64,000 nt of DNA from Podospora pseudoanserina (taxonomy: Eukaryota > Ascomycota > Sordariomycetes > Sordariales > Podosporaceae), in contig NW_026946672.1 of NCBI RefSeq assembly GCF_035222485.1, positions 1,550,001 to 1,614,000 on the forward strand. The letters run 5' to 3'. Position 1 is the first letter of the stretch. Each line of letters begins with the position of its first letter. A model generated the notes under the pieces. That model made no database searches. It was not told the DNA's origin and saw only the letters and a program-made list of their open reading frames with translations. Positions 1 through 9,851 of this stretch are shown here, piece after piece. The translations under genes and the position numbers were made by a program.

Positions 1-513
1 TCCCTGCAGGTAAACCGTTATGATGTCATTGTTGTAAGTGCTCCCGTTCTCGTACAGACCGCGATTATACATACACAATGGAGCAATTCCTGTTGGTTGC
101 TCGATTGCGAGGGAAAATATCTTGCAGCGAAGGACCTAATACCTAGAATAAAAAGCCGAGTTCGTCCGAGCGGCTGTTTTTTTTTTAAAAAAAAGCGTTG
201 ACACCAAGTGACACCACACCCAGCACCATCGAGGGGCAACGACACGCGCCAAACACTTACAGCTACACAACGGCGACTTTGTCTGTGTCAGGAACACGCG
301 TTGCCGGGCGAGCATTTGTGACCTTGCCGTTTCCCTCCTTGGCTGATGCTTTTATTTTCTTTCAGTTTGCAATAACAAAACACCAAAACCACCTCTGCGG
401 ATTTGATCGGCTTTTTGATCTGAGCGGTCGGTGCTCCCTCTCTTGCACATCAACTAGCAAATCCAGTTGCACGTACCTCGACAACACGGACGTCGACGAC
501 ACGACTCTCCACC
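1..513. other. Left-edge intergenic / 5' flank of the glycosyltransferase gene
   Basis: No supported gene. It holds a T9/A8 tract near 178-194 and a C-rich stretch running into the ATG at 514. Presumed promoter and leader of the plus-strand glycosyltransferase gene; whatever lies to the left is cut off. Confidence 0.5.
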
Positions 514-3500
514 ATGACGGGAGACTTTGAGTCCCCGAGCCCAGGAGGCCATCTGCCCAACGAGGCCGAGACCAAAGATGGAAACCTCAGGCTAGTTACC
601 GAGACCCAAAACGGCCAGCAGGTTACTGTTGTCCGTGATGCCGATAACCACATTGTGTATCCCACCTACGTCCCACCTGCAACTCGCTCTCCCGTGTCAG
701 GAGACTCGCCTTCTACATCGCCCTCACCAAAGACTACCACCATGTCCGAACCGAATCAAGATAGGGAAAAGGGGGGGCAGCGGGAGGCAAAAGGGAAGCA
801 GCAAGAGGAGGAACCAAAAGTCGAACAACCACGCAAGGTCCAGACAGAACCAACAGGCAGAACAGCCTCCCCTCGCCCCCAAGCTCGAAACTGGGCCACC
901 GAATTCCCCCAACCCGACAAAACCTTCACCATGCCTGCTCCCCCTCGTCGAGCCGGCACGAATCTTTCGGCGATTCCCCCTGGAGTAGACTATTCTAGCA
1001 GCAGCGACTCCTCTTCTTCTTCTTCCGACGACGAAGAAGACTACCATACCCAACCTTCCAGCAAAAAGAAGCACAAGAAGAAATCCAAGAAACCAACCCC
1101 CGAGGAAGAAGAAGACCGATACCGCCGCTTCAAGATCGGAAACCCTCACTACAAAACCCGCGGCAAGGTCTCCAAGCGCGACGGCCGGCTGAGCATTTCT
1201 GTCAAGGACACCTCCCAGACGGGGTATCTAGCCAAAGCTCTCGGGACAGCAGCAAAGCACATGGTGCCACTGAAGCCGCCCCCGGGCGGTTCAGACTCTG
1301 AATCCTCCAAGTCGGTCGCCGCCCACTTCAAGGGGGTTCCCACCCGGAAACGGACTGCTTCCACGATCGATATCAAGTCGCTCAAACCACCCAAACTCAA
1401 CATCGTGATTATGGTCATTGGCTCCCGGGGTGACGCACAGCCGTTTCTCAAGATTGGGAAGATCCTCAAGGAGAAGTACGGACACCGCGTCCGTATTGCC
1501 ACCCACCCCGCCTTTAGAGACTTTGTCGAGCAGGACTCTGGACTGGAGTTTTTTTCTGTCGGGGGGGACCCGTCTGAGCTGATGAGCTTCATGGTGAAGA
1601 ACCCAGGCATGATTCCGACCTTGTCGTCGGTCAAGGCAGGGGACATACAGAAGCGGCGGGCGGCCATGGCGGAGATGTTTCAGGGGTTTTGGAGGGCGTG
1701 CATCAACGCCACCGACGACGAGCACGACGTGAGGAACATCAAGATGATGGGCAAGCGCGACCCGTTCGTGGCGGATGCGATCATTGCGAACCCGCCGAGC
1801 TTTGCGCACATTCACTGCGCCGAGGCGCTGGGGATTCCGTTGCACTTGATGTTTACTTTTCCTTATACCCCAACGCAGGCGTTCCCGCATCCGCTGGCGA
1901 GCATTAAGAGGAGCAATGTGGAGGAGGGGTATACGAACTTTATCAGTTACCCGTTGGTGGAGATGATGGTGTGGCAGGGTTTGGGGGACTTGGTGAATGA
2001 GTTTAGGGTTGGGACGCTGGGGCTGGATCCGGTGAGCACGCTCTGGGCTCCCGGGGCGACGTATCGGTTGCATGTGCCGTTTACGTATCTTTGGAGTCCG
2101 GGGTTGGTGCCGAAGCCGGGGGATTGGGGGGAGGAGGTGGAGGTGGCGGGGTTTGTGTTTTTGGAGCTGGCGGATAGTTTTAAGCCGCCGGGGGAGCTCG
2201 AGAGGTTTTTGGGGAGGAGCGATCAGGGTGGTGGGGAGGGGGAGGAGAGGGAGGATGAGAAGCCGGTGGTGTATATTGGGTTTGGGAGCATTGTTGTGGA
2301 TGACCCGGAGAGGTTCACCGAGATGATCTTTGAGGCGGTGGAGTTGGCGGGTGTGAGGGCATTGGTTAGTAAGGGGTGGGGAGGGCTGGGGGGGGACAAA
2401 TTGGATGTTCCCGAGGATGTGTATATGCTTGATAATACGCCTCATGACTGGCTGTTCCCTAGGGTGAAGGCGTGTGTCATCCATGGAGGGGCGGGGACGA
2501 CGGCGATCGCGTTGAAGTGTGGGAAGCCGACGATGATTGTGCCGTTTTTTGGGGATCAGCATTTTTGGGGGAGCATGGTTGGCAATGCGGGGGCTGGGCC
2601 AGAGGCGGTGCCGTATAAGGAGCTGACGGCGGAGAAGTTGGCGGAGGGGATCAAGTTTTGTTTGAGGGATGAGGCAAAGGAGGCGGCGGAGAAGATTGCG
2701 AGGGATATTGAACGGGAGGGGGACGGGGCGGAGAATGCTTGTGAGGCCTTTCATAAGGGGTTGTTGATTCAGAGAGAGGTGAAGGGAGGGGGGAGGAGCT
2801 CGATGAGGTGTTCGATTCTGCCGGATCAGGTGGCGGTTTGGCGGATGAAGGAGACGGGGTTGAGGTTGAGCCCTATTGCGGCGGAGATGTTGGTGGAGAG
2901 GGGGCTGGTGAGCTGGAAGAAGCTGAGGTTGTTGAGACATAACGAGTGGAATGATTTTGAGGGGCCGGGGGAGCCGGTGACGGGTGTGGCGGGGTCGATC
3001 ATGGGGACGGTTGGGAATGTTTTTGGGGGGATTGGGGGGGTGCCGTATCGGGTTGCGAAGAGTGCTAAGAAGCGGAAGGATAAGGAGAAGGGGAAGAGGA
3101 AGAAGAGGAAGGATGACAAGAGGCAGCAGCAGCAGCAGCAGCAGCAGCAGAACGGGAATGACGAGGGGGATGGGGAGGAGCCACCTCAAGTTGAGACTGC
3201 TACTACTCATGCCCTTGACGACCGGAGATCGGACTCTTCTTCTGTACGCTCCAACCCGGCAGAGGAAGTAGCTCATCATGTCGGTCGTGGCGCCCTCAAA
3301 TCGGCCTCTGCCATCGCCAAAGCCCCTGTCGACCTCAGCTTGGCCCTCGCTCAAGGCTTCCACAACGCCCCTAGACTTTATGGAGACGACACCGTCCGGC
3401 GACCCATCCGCGTTACTGGGATGAAATCAGGTCTCAAAGCAGCCAGAAATGAATTCGCGTACGGCATCTACGACGGCGTCACGGGCGTCGTTCGCCTCCC

Positions 3501-4302
3501 CTACCGCGGAGCAAAAGAAGGTGGCCTTGGTGGGTTTGCAAGGGGCGTGGGTATGGGACTTACGGGGTTTGTGCTCAAGGACCTGGCTGCTGTCATTGGG
3601 CCGGTTGGGTACACGCTCAAGGGAGTGGTCAAGCAAGCTGAACGGGGGAAGCAGCCGATCAAGTACATCAGGCGGGCGAGGATTGTTCAGGGTGAACGAG
3701 ACACGGAGGCGTTGAGCGAGGAAGAAAAGACGAGGTTGAGCAAGGAGGCGGTGAAGGGGTGGTCGGTGATGTGGAAGTTGTGGGACGAGATGGTCAAGCA
3801 GGAGAAGAAGAAGAAGCGGGGGAGGAGCATCAAGGCTAAGCTTGGAGGGAAGGCGAGGAGGCGCCGAAAGAGAAAGGAATGGGACGTGGTGTTTGAGAGT
3901 GTGGAGGTTGCGGAGAAGGCGTTGGAGGCGCTGAGGAAGGGGGAGGATATGGATGTTGTTTTGGAGCGGGTGGAGAAGGAGAGGGGGGCGGGTCATAGTC
4001 CTGTTGCGGTTGAGAATGGGCAGTCGAACATGTTGGAGAGTACGGAGAATAAGGACTTTGCGGGGGTTGGGAAAGGGGAGGCGGATGCTGAGACTGCTAG
4101 CACGAAGGTTCCTAATCCGTTGGAGATGAATGGGGTGGGTAGCGGGAGCAAGGTTGATGGGGAGGTGGTGATGGGTGAGGAAAAGAAGGAGGAGAAGGAG
4201 GAGGATATGAAGGAGAATCCGTTTTCGGTGGCCACGCCGGCGATTGCGAAGAATAAGGAGGAGAATAGGATGACGATGGAGGCTATTGAGGTTAGGGCTT
4301 AG
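514..4302 (+). CDS. Sterol-glucosyltransferase-like family 28 glycosyltransferase with Vps13-like C-terminal region
   Basis: Single-exon 1262-aa protein. Residues 1-290 are polar and low complexity (Ser/Asp/Glu/Lys runs). A glycosyltransferase-28 N-terminal domain starts near residue 295 (IVIMVIGSRGDAQPFL) and the UDP-sugar donor site is clear near 655-690 (HGGAGTTAIALKCGKP, then PFFGDQHFWG). This is the signature of UDP-glucose:sterol 3-beta-glucosyltransferases of the Atg26/UGT80 type. Unlike Atg26 there are no GRAM or PH domains before the catalytic part. A nine-Gln tract lies at about 871-879. Residues about 930-1050 (repeated Gly-rich GLGGFARGVGMGLTGFVLKD style) resemble the C-terminal region of Vps13/Atg2-type lipid-transfer proteins, suggesting membrane attachment. 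The tail is Lys/Glu-rich, probably coiled coil. The start at 514 is the first ATG in frame with a good context (CCACCATG). Substrate is inferred, not shown. Confidence 0.88.
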   Translation: MTGDFESPSPGGHLPNEAETKDGNLRLVTETQNGQQVTVVRDADNHIVYPTYVPPATRSPVSGDSPSTSPSPKTTTMSEPNQDREKGGQREAKGKQQEEEPKVEQPRKVQTEPTGRTASPRPQARNWATEFPQPDKTFTMPAPPRRAGTNLSAIPPGVDYSSSSDSSSSSSDDEEDYHTQPSSKKKHKKKSKKPTPEEEEDRYRRFKIGNPHYKTRGKVSKRDGRLSISVKDTSQTGYLAKALGTAAKHMVPLKPPPGGSDSESSKSVAAHFKGVPTRKRTASTIDIKSLKPPKLNIVIMVIGSRGDAQPFLKIGKILKEKYGHRVRIATHPAFRDFVEQDSGLEFFSVGGDPSELMSFMVKNPGMIPTLSSVKAGDIQKRRAAMAEMFQGFWRACINATDDEHDVRNIKMMGKRDPFVADAIIANPPSFAHIHCAEALGIPLHLMFTFPYTPTQAFPHPLASIKRSNVEEGYTNFISYPLVEMMVWQGLGDLVNEFRVGTLGLDPVSTLWAPGATYRLHVPFTYLWSPGLVPKPGDWGEEVEVAGFVFLELADSFKPPGELERFLGRSDQGGGEGEEREDEKPVVYIGFGSIVVDDPERFTEMIFEAVELAGVRALVSKGWGGLGGDKLDVPEDVYMLDNTPHDWLFPRVKACVIHGGAGTTAIALKCGKPTMIVPFFGDQHFWGSMVGNAGAGPEAVPYKELTAEKLAEGIKFCLRDEAKEAAEKIARDIEREGDGAENACEAFHKGLLIQREVKGGGRSSMRCSILPDQVAVWRMKETGLRLSPIAAEMLVERGLVSWKKLRLLRHNEWNDFEGPGEPVTGVAGSIMGTVGNVFGGIGGVPYRVAKSAKKRKDKEKGKRKKRKDDKRQQQQQQQQQNGNDEGDGEEPPQVETATTHALDDRRSDSSSVRSNPAEEVAHHVGRGALKSASAIAKAPVDLSLALAQGFHNAPRLYGDDTVRRPIRVTGMKSGLKAARNEFAYGIYDGVTGVVRLPYRGAKEGGLGGFARGVGMGLTGFVLKDLAAVIGPVGYTLKGVVKQAERGKQPIKYIRRARIVQGERDTEALSEEEKTRLSKEAVKGWSVMWKLWDEMVKQEKKKKRGRSIKAKLGGKARRRRKRKEWDVVFESVEVAEKALEALRKGEDMDVVLERVEKERGAGHSPVAVENGQSNMLESTENKDFAGVGKGEADAETASTKVPNPLEMNGVGSGSKVDGEVVMGEEKKEEKEEDMKENPFSVATPAIAKNKEENRMTMEAIEVRA
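3124..3150 (+). repeat. (CAG)9 coding microsatellite
   Basis: Nine uninterrupted CAG codons give a polyglutamine tract inside the glycosyltransferase, between the catalytic domain and the Vps13-like region. Pure repeats like this usually vary in length between strains. Confidence 0.95.
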
Positions 4303-4679
4303 GGGCCGCTTTGAGGCTGCTGGAGTTGTTTGCGGTGCGCTGCTTTTGTTTTGCCTGCGGTGCGTTGGGAGTTTTGGAAAGGCAGAGGTTGAAATAAGCA
4401 ATATGAGGATACCCCGTTTTTTTTTTGTAGTGATAAGTGGAGAGATATAGCTGGTGGACAAAGTAATACCTAATTCTACATTCGAGTCCTATGAGAATGA
4501 TTGCAATATTGTGATGGAGTAGTTAGTTCCTGGTGTTGGGTTTGATGGCCAAAGATCATGGATCTCTCTTGGTGCTCGATAAATCAACATAGGAAACATC
4601 ATTACAACCAGCACATTGAACCAGCCCGAAGTAACCTCAATGCTAAACAAATCTCAGTGCTATGGATGCCCTCCCACCA
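4303..4679. other. Convergent 3' intergenic region
   Basis: Separates the stops of the glycosyltransferase (plus) and TYR1 (minus). It holds a T9 run near 4419; both 3' UTRs should fall here. No gene seen. Confidence 0.5.
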
Positions 4680-6567
4680 CTACTCCTTCTCGCTCTCCAA
4701 CACAGCCTTAATCATGGCCTGCCCCACCTCCACGGCCCCCTTGAATCTCGGCTCAAAGAACTTTTGCGTCACGGCGAACCTCTCCCTCCAAGTGTCAAAC
4801 TGCCTCAAACTGACACACTCTGCCCAACCGGCCGCGGCAATCGCAAACTGCAAATCGTCCCTCCTGAAGCTCTTGTCTTCAATCCCCACCCGCAAACACT
4901 CATCCAGCAACCCTGGGGTCCTGAACAGATGTTCCGCCACGCCCAGCCAAAGCCGAAAGAGAGGGGTCGAGCAAATCATGTGGTCGTAGGGCACGATCCC
5001 CAGCGCAGACCAGCAGTCGACCATGGCCAGCAGACTAAGGTGATTATTCGGCAGCCCCCTCCCCCCTCCCCTTTCCCCAGAGGGTTTATTAAGTGAAAAC
5101 CGATCAAGAAGCTCCTCCTTTAGCAGCGGCCTCTCCGCCCACTTGGGGCTCCCCTCGGCGCCAAAGACTTTTTCTTTGGCTTTGTACACCCTCTCGCGCA
5201 ACTCATCGGATCTGCCCTCAAGCATGAGGTAAAACAACTCAGTACTCGACCGGGCAAACTGCCCAATCTGCTTATGCGCCTCTGGGTTGAGGATCGCCAA
5301 GCCGGCGTAGACGTGCCACTTTTGGGCGTAGATCCTCAGCATGAGGTTGATTTTCACGTTTTCGATCCCGCCGATGTAGCGAGATCCTTCCTCCCAGGGG
5401 AACTGGCGGTTGGCGTGCCAGGCTTTGCCCATGGAGAGGAAGGCGGCGTGGGTGACGGCTTGGGTGTCGGCCGTGATGCGGTCGTGCTCTTTGGCTGTGA
5501 GGTAGACGTGTGTAGAGTTGAGGCATGACAAGACAGATTCGACTTTCTGGAAAGATTCGTCAGAGGCGCGGTGTTTGATCAGGACTAAAGGTTGCCCCCG
5601 GGGGTCGACGTTGGGGCCGTGGAGGGAATGGCAAGAAACGATGTCGACGTCGGATGGGAGGTAGGACTCAAAGGCTTTGATCTCAGGGTCTTTGCAGGAG
5701 GTTTGGCCTCCGACTATGGCGCCTAGACGGGTTGCTATAGACCACAAAACATGTAAGGAACTGGATGGGACAGTACGATCATGATGATGATGGATGGGAC
5801 ACACATGGGCCGAACTGTTCGACTACACGACCAATGGCGGCCGCCTCGACGCTGTAGATGATATAATTGCTCGCTCGCGAAACAAGGTGGCCGTTGCGGA
5901 GAATTTGAATATTGGTCTATAGACACAAACATCTCAGCAACTGGCTAACAGCAGCCAAGGAGGTTAGAAAGATTGGAAAATCACATCGTACATTGTCTGC
6001 AAATTCCTTGGCAAGCTCTTCAAATTTTTCTTCTCTATCGCAGGCCATGACTCTAAAAAGAAACAAAAGAAAAAGAACCCAACGATTAGCCAACCATATC
6101 CGACCAAAATTCTGAATTGGAACGTGGAAACTGGAAGAAATCTAAGAGTCAATGTTAGCGGGAATCCCACAAAAATCGACAGTGATAAAAAGGTTGAATG
6201 AAGGTAATACGGTCAGACGAAAAAAATTAGGTAGCTGAGATTTTTCATCATGGAAAGTCCGCAGTAACCACCGGGCCCAGAATGGGTGACCGACAGCACC
6301 ACGAACGATACTCTAGCCAAATGCACTCAAGTCATCATTGTATTGGGGGAGGGGATTGTGCTGGTGTCGAAAAGAAGGAAGGAAACGTACCATTTGGGGA
6401 AGAGCTAAAGTCGCTCAATGATGATTAGTCGAAGAAAGTCGAGAGAACAAGCATTACCTCCATCCAGCGTTGGCCAGTCGGCGGGCATACATCCTGCCCA
6501 TGTCGCCCATGCCAATGAGGCCGATGGTGAAGTCTTTCGACCACGCGAACTCGGATGCCGTCGCCAT
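4680..6567 (-). CDS. TYR1: Prephenate dehydrogenase (NADP+), tyrosine biosynthesis
   Basis: Four exons read by eye: 6567-6458, 6052-5992, 5916-5805, 5734-4680, giving 445 aa, close to yeast Tyr1 (about 450). The enzyme converts prephenate to 4-hydroxyphenylpyruvate. The Rossmann NADP motif GLIGMGDMG lies at residues 16-24 in exon 1, exon 2 supplies ACDREEKF, exon 3 RNGHLVSRAS, and exon 4 begins at GAIVGGQTSCK. The conserved TADTQAVTHAAFLSMG and SLLAMVDCW blocks are intact. All junctions keep phase (110, 61, 112 and 1055 nt). Intron 1 is 405 nt, long for this genome; introns 2 and 3 are 75 and 70 nt. It is divergent from ATS1 with 386 bp between the start codons. Confidence 0.93.
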
Positions 6568-6953
6568 TGTTGTTTCTCTTCCGAGCGAAAACGGTATTGC
6601 AAAGCAAGGGATACTCCTCGATGGCAAAGATCACATCCTCAGCAGGGCAACTGCGCAGAACTCCCAGCTTGTCTCTCAAAGCGGGGAAGAAAGCGTGCAA
6701 AGAATGCGAAGCTGGCTCGGCTGCTGTTGCTATTGTTGTTGCGAGTTGAAGAGAAGTGAAAGAAAATTTCTGACTGGAACTGAAATTTAAGCTTGCTCAA
6801 GGTGGGGCTCCCACCGTGCCCGCGACGCCCCACTTGGATCTGGCAGACAGTGCACACTGTGGAGCGCACATGACAAGACCTTGGTTATCAGGGTTAAGCT
6901 TCCCGAGACATCACCACTTACACTCACCCTGTCAACCAACAACCTCACTCAAA
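6568..6953. promoter_or_regulatory. Divergent promoter between TYR1 and ATS1
   Basis: A 386-bp interval between two outward-facing start codons must carry both core promoters. No clear TATA box is seen; the ATS1 side ends in a CA-rich leader (TCACTCAAAATG), common at fungal starts. Confidence 0.55.
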
Positions 6954-8003
6954 ATGACCACCCTCCTATCATTCGGCTCCAACGGCTCAGGCCAACTGGG
7001 CCTCTCCCATCAAGAAGACGTCTCCTCCCCCTCCCTCGTCTTCCCCCCCCACCCCTCCTCAACCCTCCCCAGCTCAGTCGCCCAAATAGCCGCAGGAGGG
7101 AACCACACCCTCCTCCTCCTCACCAACAACCAAGTCCTCTACTCAGGCGACTCTCACAACAACAACAAAATCACCCCAACCTTCACCCCTCCACCCCTTC
7201 CAACACCTCCCCCAACCCCAATAAGATCCATCTCAGCAACCTGGTCCGCCTCCCACATAGCCACCCCCTCCCAGATATGGGTCCACGGCCACGGAACAAA
7301 AGGTGAACTTGCCCTCGGCTCCGGCATCACCTCGGCCACCTCCTTCCAACCCATCCCCAACTTTCCACCCTCAAACACAACAATCGTCTCTATATCGGCC
7401 AGCATGTCCCACGCCGTTGCTGTCCTGAACAACGGCCAAGTCTACGGTTGGGGCGCAGGTCGTAAAGGCCAGCTAGGTCCTGAACCATCACCCACGGTGT
7501 CTTCACCAAGGTTAGTATCCTGTCCTTTCCCTGTGGTGAAAGCCCTTTGCGGGAAGGAATTCACCCTCCTCCTTGGCCCTCCCCAAACAGGAGAGTTTCT
7601 GGTATTAGGGTCAGATAAATTCGGGGTTAAATCCAACGCCCCCTCAGATCTAAAAGGTTGGAAGGACGCTGGTGCTAGCTGGGGGAGCGTCATCCTGCTA
7701 AAAGAGGACGGATCCCTCATCAGCTGGGGAAGGGATGACCACCAGCAACTTGCCCCATCGGACATTGGTCCAGTGGAAAAGATTGCTGTTGGGAGTGAGC
7801 ATGCCCTGGCATTGACAAGAGACGGCAAAGTCCTGGCTTGGGGCTGGGGAGAACATGGCAACTGTGGATCACTTCAGGAGAACAACAAGGAGAGGGCGAA
7901 TGTCATTCAAATCCCGGATGAATACAACTTGGAGGATCAGGAGGTTACAGCTCTAGGGGCAGGGTGCGCCACGAGTTGGATTGCCTTTGAGAAAAGGAGG
8001 TAA
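6954..8003 (+). CDS. ATS1: RCC1-repeat protein, Ats1/Kti13 type
   Basis: A 349-aa single-exon protein made of RCC1/BLIP-II beta-propeller blades: the first is LLSFGSNGSGQLGL at residues 4-17, others contain VYGWGAGRKGQLG and ISWGRDDHQQL, and the last is LAWGWGEHGNCG. That ending and the short length match yeast Ats1/Kti13 (about 333 aa), which works with Kti11/Dph3 in diphthamide synthesis and Elongator tRNA modification, rather than the nuclear Ran exchange factor RCC1. The start at 6954 was chosen because it opens directly on the first blade with an AAAATGACC context; the reading frame runs further upstream but without propeller sequence. It converges on RAD9, with 80 bp between the stops. 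Confidence 0.87.
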   Translation: MTTLLSFGSNGSGQLGLSHQEDVSSPSLVFPPHPSSTLPSSVAQIAAGGNHTLLLLTNNQVLYSGDSHNNNKITPTFTPPPLPTPPPTPIRSISATWSASHIATPSQIWVHGHGTKGELALGSGITSATSFQPIPNFPPSNTTIVSISASMSHAVAVLNNGQVYGWGAGRKGQLGPEPSPTVSSPRLVSCPFPVVKALCGKEFTLLLGPPQTGEFLVLGSDKFGVKSNAPSDLKGWKDAGASWGSVILLKEDGSLISWGRDDHQQLAPSDIGPVEKIAVGSEHALALTRDGKVLAWGWGEHGNCGSLQENNKERANVIQIPDEYNLEDQEVTALGAGCATSWIAFEKRR

Positions 8004-8083
8004 ATAGCAAAGATGCGAGATATGGTATCAGTGATGAGAACAACCGCCAAACACCGCCGAACGCTGAGATGCAAATGCTGTCA

Positions 8084-9668
8084 TTAATCGGTGAACAAGC
8101 CGAACCTACGGACCTAAGGTTATCGTCAGTTGAGTCCGCATGAGGAGGAAGGGAATTGAGCATACCTGTGAAAGGCGCTGGGTTGGATCGAGTCCTGACA
8201 CCAAACGATCAGATGGAGTGTCTTCTGTGCTGGTGGAGGATTTCTGCAGGTAACTACTAATACGCAGAGTGGATATATTCTGTGACAGGAGAGTCAGTAG
8301 GTCCCCTCGAATGGTAAGATGTCATTATGTGTAGCAACGAACCGGATCACTGGTAGAGTTCCACTCCAACCTGGCATTCTCCTCCTCTTCCTCGTCCTCG
8401 TCAGGATTGATAGGCTCCCACTGCCGGTCATCGTCCAGCTCATGGGGCGCCGGTCCCATGAACAGGGAGTCCTCCGACTGTGCCGTCCCCGGGGGTGGCT
8501 GCTGTGGCGGGCGGAGGTGAAATGCCGGTGGAGGGCGAGGCCTCGACGATGTTGGATTTTGTGGCTGTTGTGGCGGTTGGGCCACGGTTTGCGGGGTTGG
8601 ATCTGGCAGAGCTTGCTGGCAGGCACTATTGGACATTGAACTAGCTCTGTGTGATGCCGCGTCAAGCTCTGGCCTGGGAGTCTTTGCAGAGGCATTTGGC
8701 CGGGCGGTCTTTTGCCTTGGTTCTCTGGCATCTTTCTCGCCAACAGTCATCAAGATAAACTCGCACAGGATGCCATCAGCTGCGTAGTATAACTTCATGG
8801 GACGGCCTGGGTTGCTGTAGCTTGTGGCTAGCTCTCCGCTGGTAATCTGAGCATGCTGGAGGATGGCGCGAAAGTCCTTGACGCTGATAATGATGTGGAG
8901 TTTGTCCTCGACCTGGACATTGTCGAACTCGTCCATCTCGACCGCGATGTTGGTGTGAAGGGGCTTTTTGAGGACGGTCTCGCTGTTAGCGCCGCCCCGT
9001 TTCTGGACCTTTTCGGTGAAGCATGTAAAGTTGACGAGGTTGCTATCCTCATCTGTGTTGATGTCGAGGAGCTCAATACCTGGTCCGAAATGGTCCATGA
9101 GCTGGCGAAGTGTTTTGGAAGAGATGGCCCATTGGTTTCGTGCCTCTTGCTTGTTGAACTTTGCGTGGGTGGGTGCTTTGACTTCGTATGGGAGAATATG
9201 CGAGGCAGTGATCCCGTTCCTAAAAGAAACCCTAGCAACAAGACGGCTTTTCTTGCCAACGCCATCGTCAATGGCTACGTCGCAGCGTTCAATGGAGGCG
9301 TCTCTCCCGTAGGCAGTCTCGCCGCCACCCTGCCGCGTTCTAAAGATGGCGAGTAGGGACTTGATGTAGAGCTGGCATGAGAACTTCTCGCGGTACTGGG
9401 GGCTTCCCTCGAATTTGTACCCGGAGAAGAAGCGGGTTGCGGCGAAGGAATAGCAAACATAAGCCGATTTGGAGATGTTCAGTGTTGTTAACATAAGCTG
9501 CAGGCAAACCTGTTAATGCAACCCCTCGTCTTCCAAGCAGGCAGAACACCAAACCTTTTCCTTCCTGGCCTCGAGACAGACCTCGTCACTGAACTTGAAC
9601 ATACATGCCAATGCATCGTGGAGCACGGCCACGCCATCTTCACTCAGAGTGAAGTTGAGCACCACCAT
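8084..9668 (-). CDS. RAD9: RAD9-like subunit of the 9-1-1 DNA damage checkpoint clamp
   Basis: Four exons: 9668-9555, 9497-8343, 8243-8166, 8113-8084, giving 458 aa. Rad9 forms the PCNA-like Rad9-Hus1-Rad1 ring that loads at damaged DNA and activates ATR. The N-terminal clamp domain spans about residues 1-270 (opens VVLNFTLSEDGVAVLHDALA, then LTTLNISKSAYVCYSF). A Pro/Ser/Gln-rich regulated tail follows. Exons 3 and 4 restore the conserved extreme C-terminus (LDPTQRLSQ then VRRFGLFTD). Introns are 57, 99 and 52 nt. The donor of intron 2 is GTTCGT, weaker than the rest; without this splice the frame stops at 8325 and the conserved end is lost. The final two exons are 78 and 30 nt and easy to miss. 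Confidence 0.9.
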
Positions 9669-9851
9669 CTTGCCTTTGAGGTGTTGAGGATGATGAAGAC
9701 TGAATAAAGTTGGTGGACAAGCTCCAAGACAGGCATTGATGTGCGATTGGTGGGGTTACCTAAACAATTCTCACTAAAGGAAGGCGCCAGTTAGCGCAAA
9801 AGTCCCTGAAAGTTAGTGCCCGAGGCACGTGTCCCGCGACGCGTTCTCGAC

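Noticed and set aside
1291-3363. 690-aa minus-strand open frame opposite the glycosyltransferase
   Set aside because: Arg/Pro/Leu/His-rich composition with no domain; it is the antisense shadow of a GC-biased real gene.
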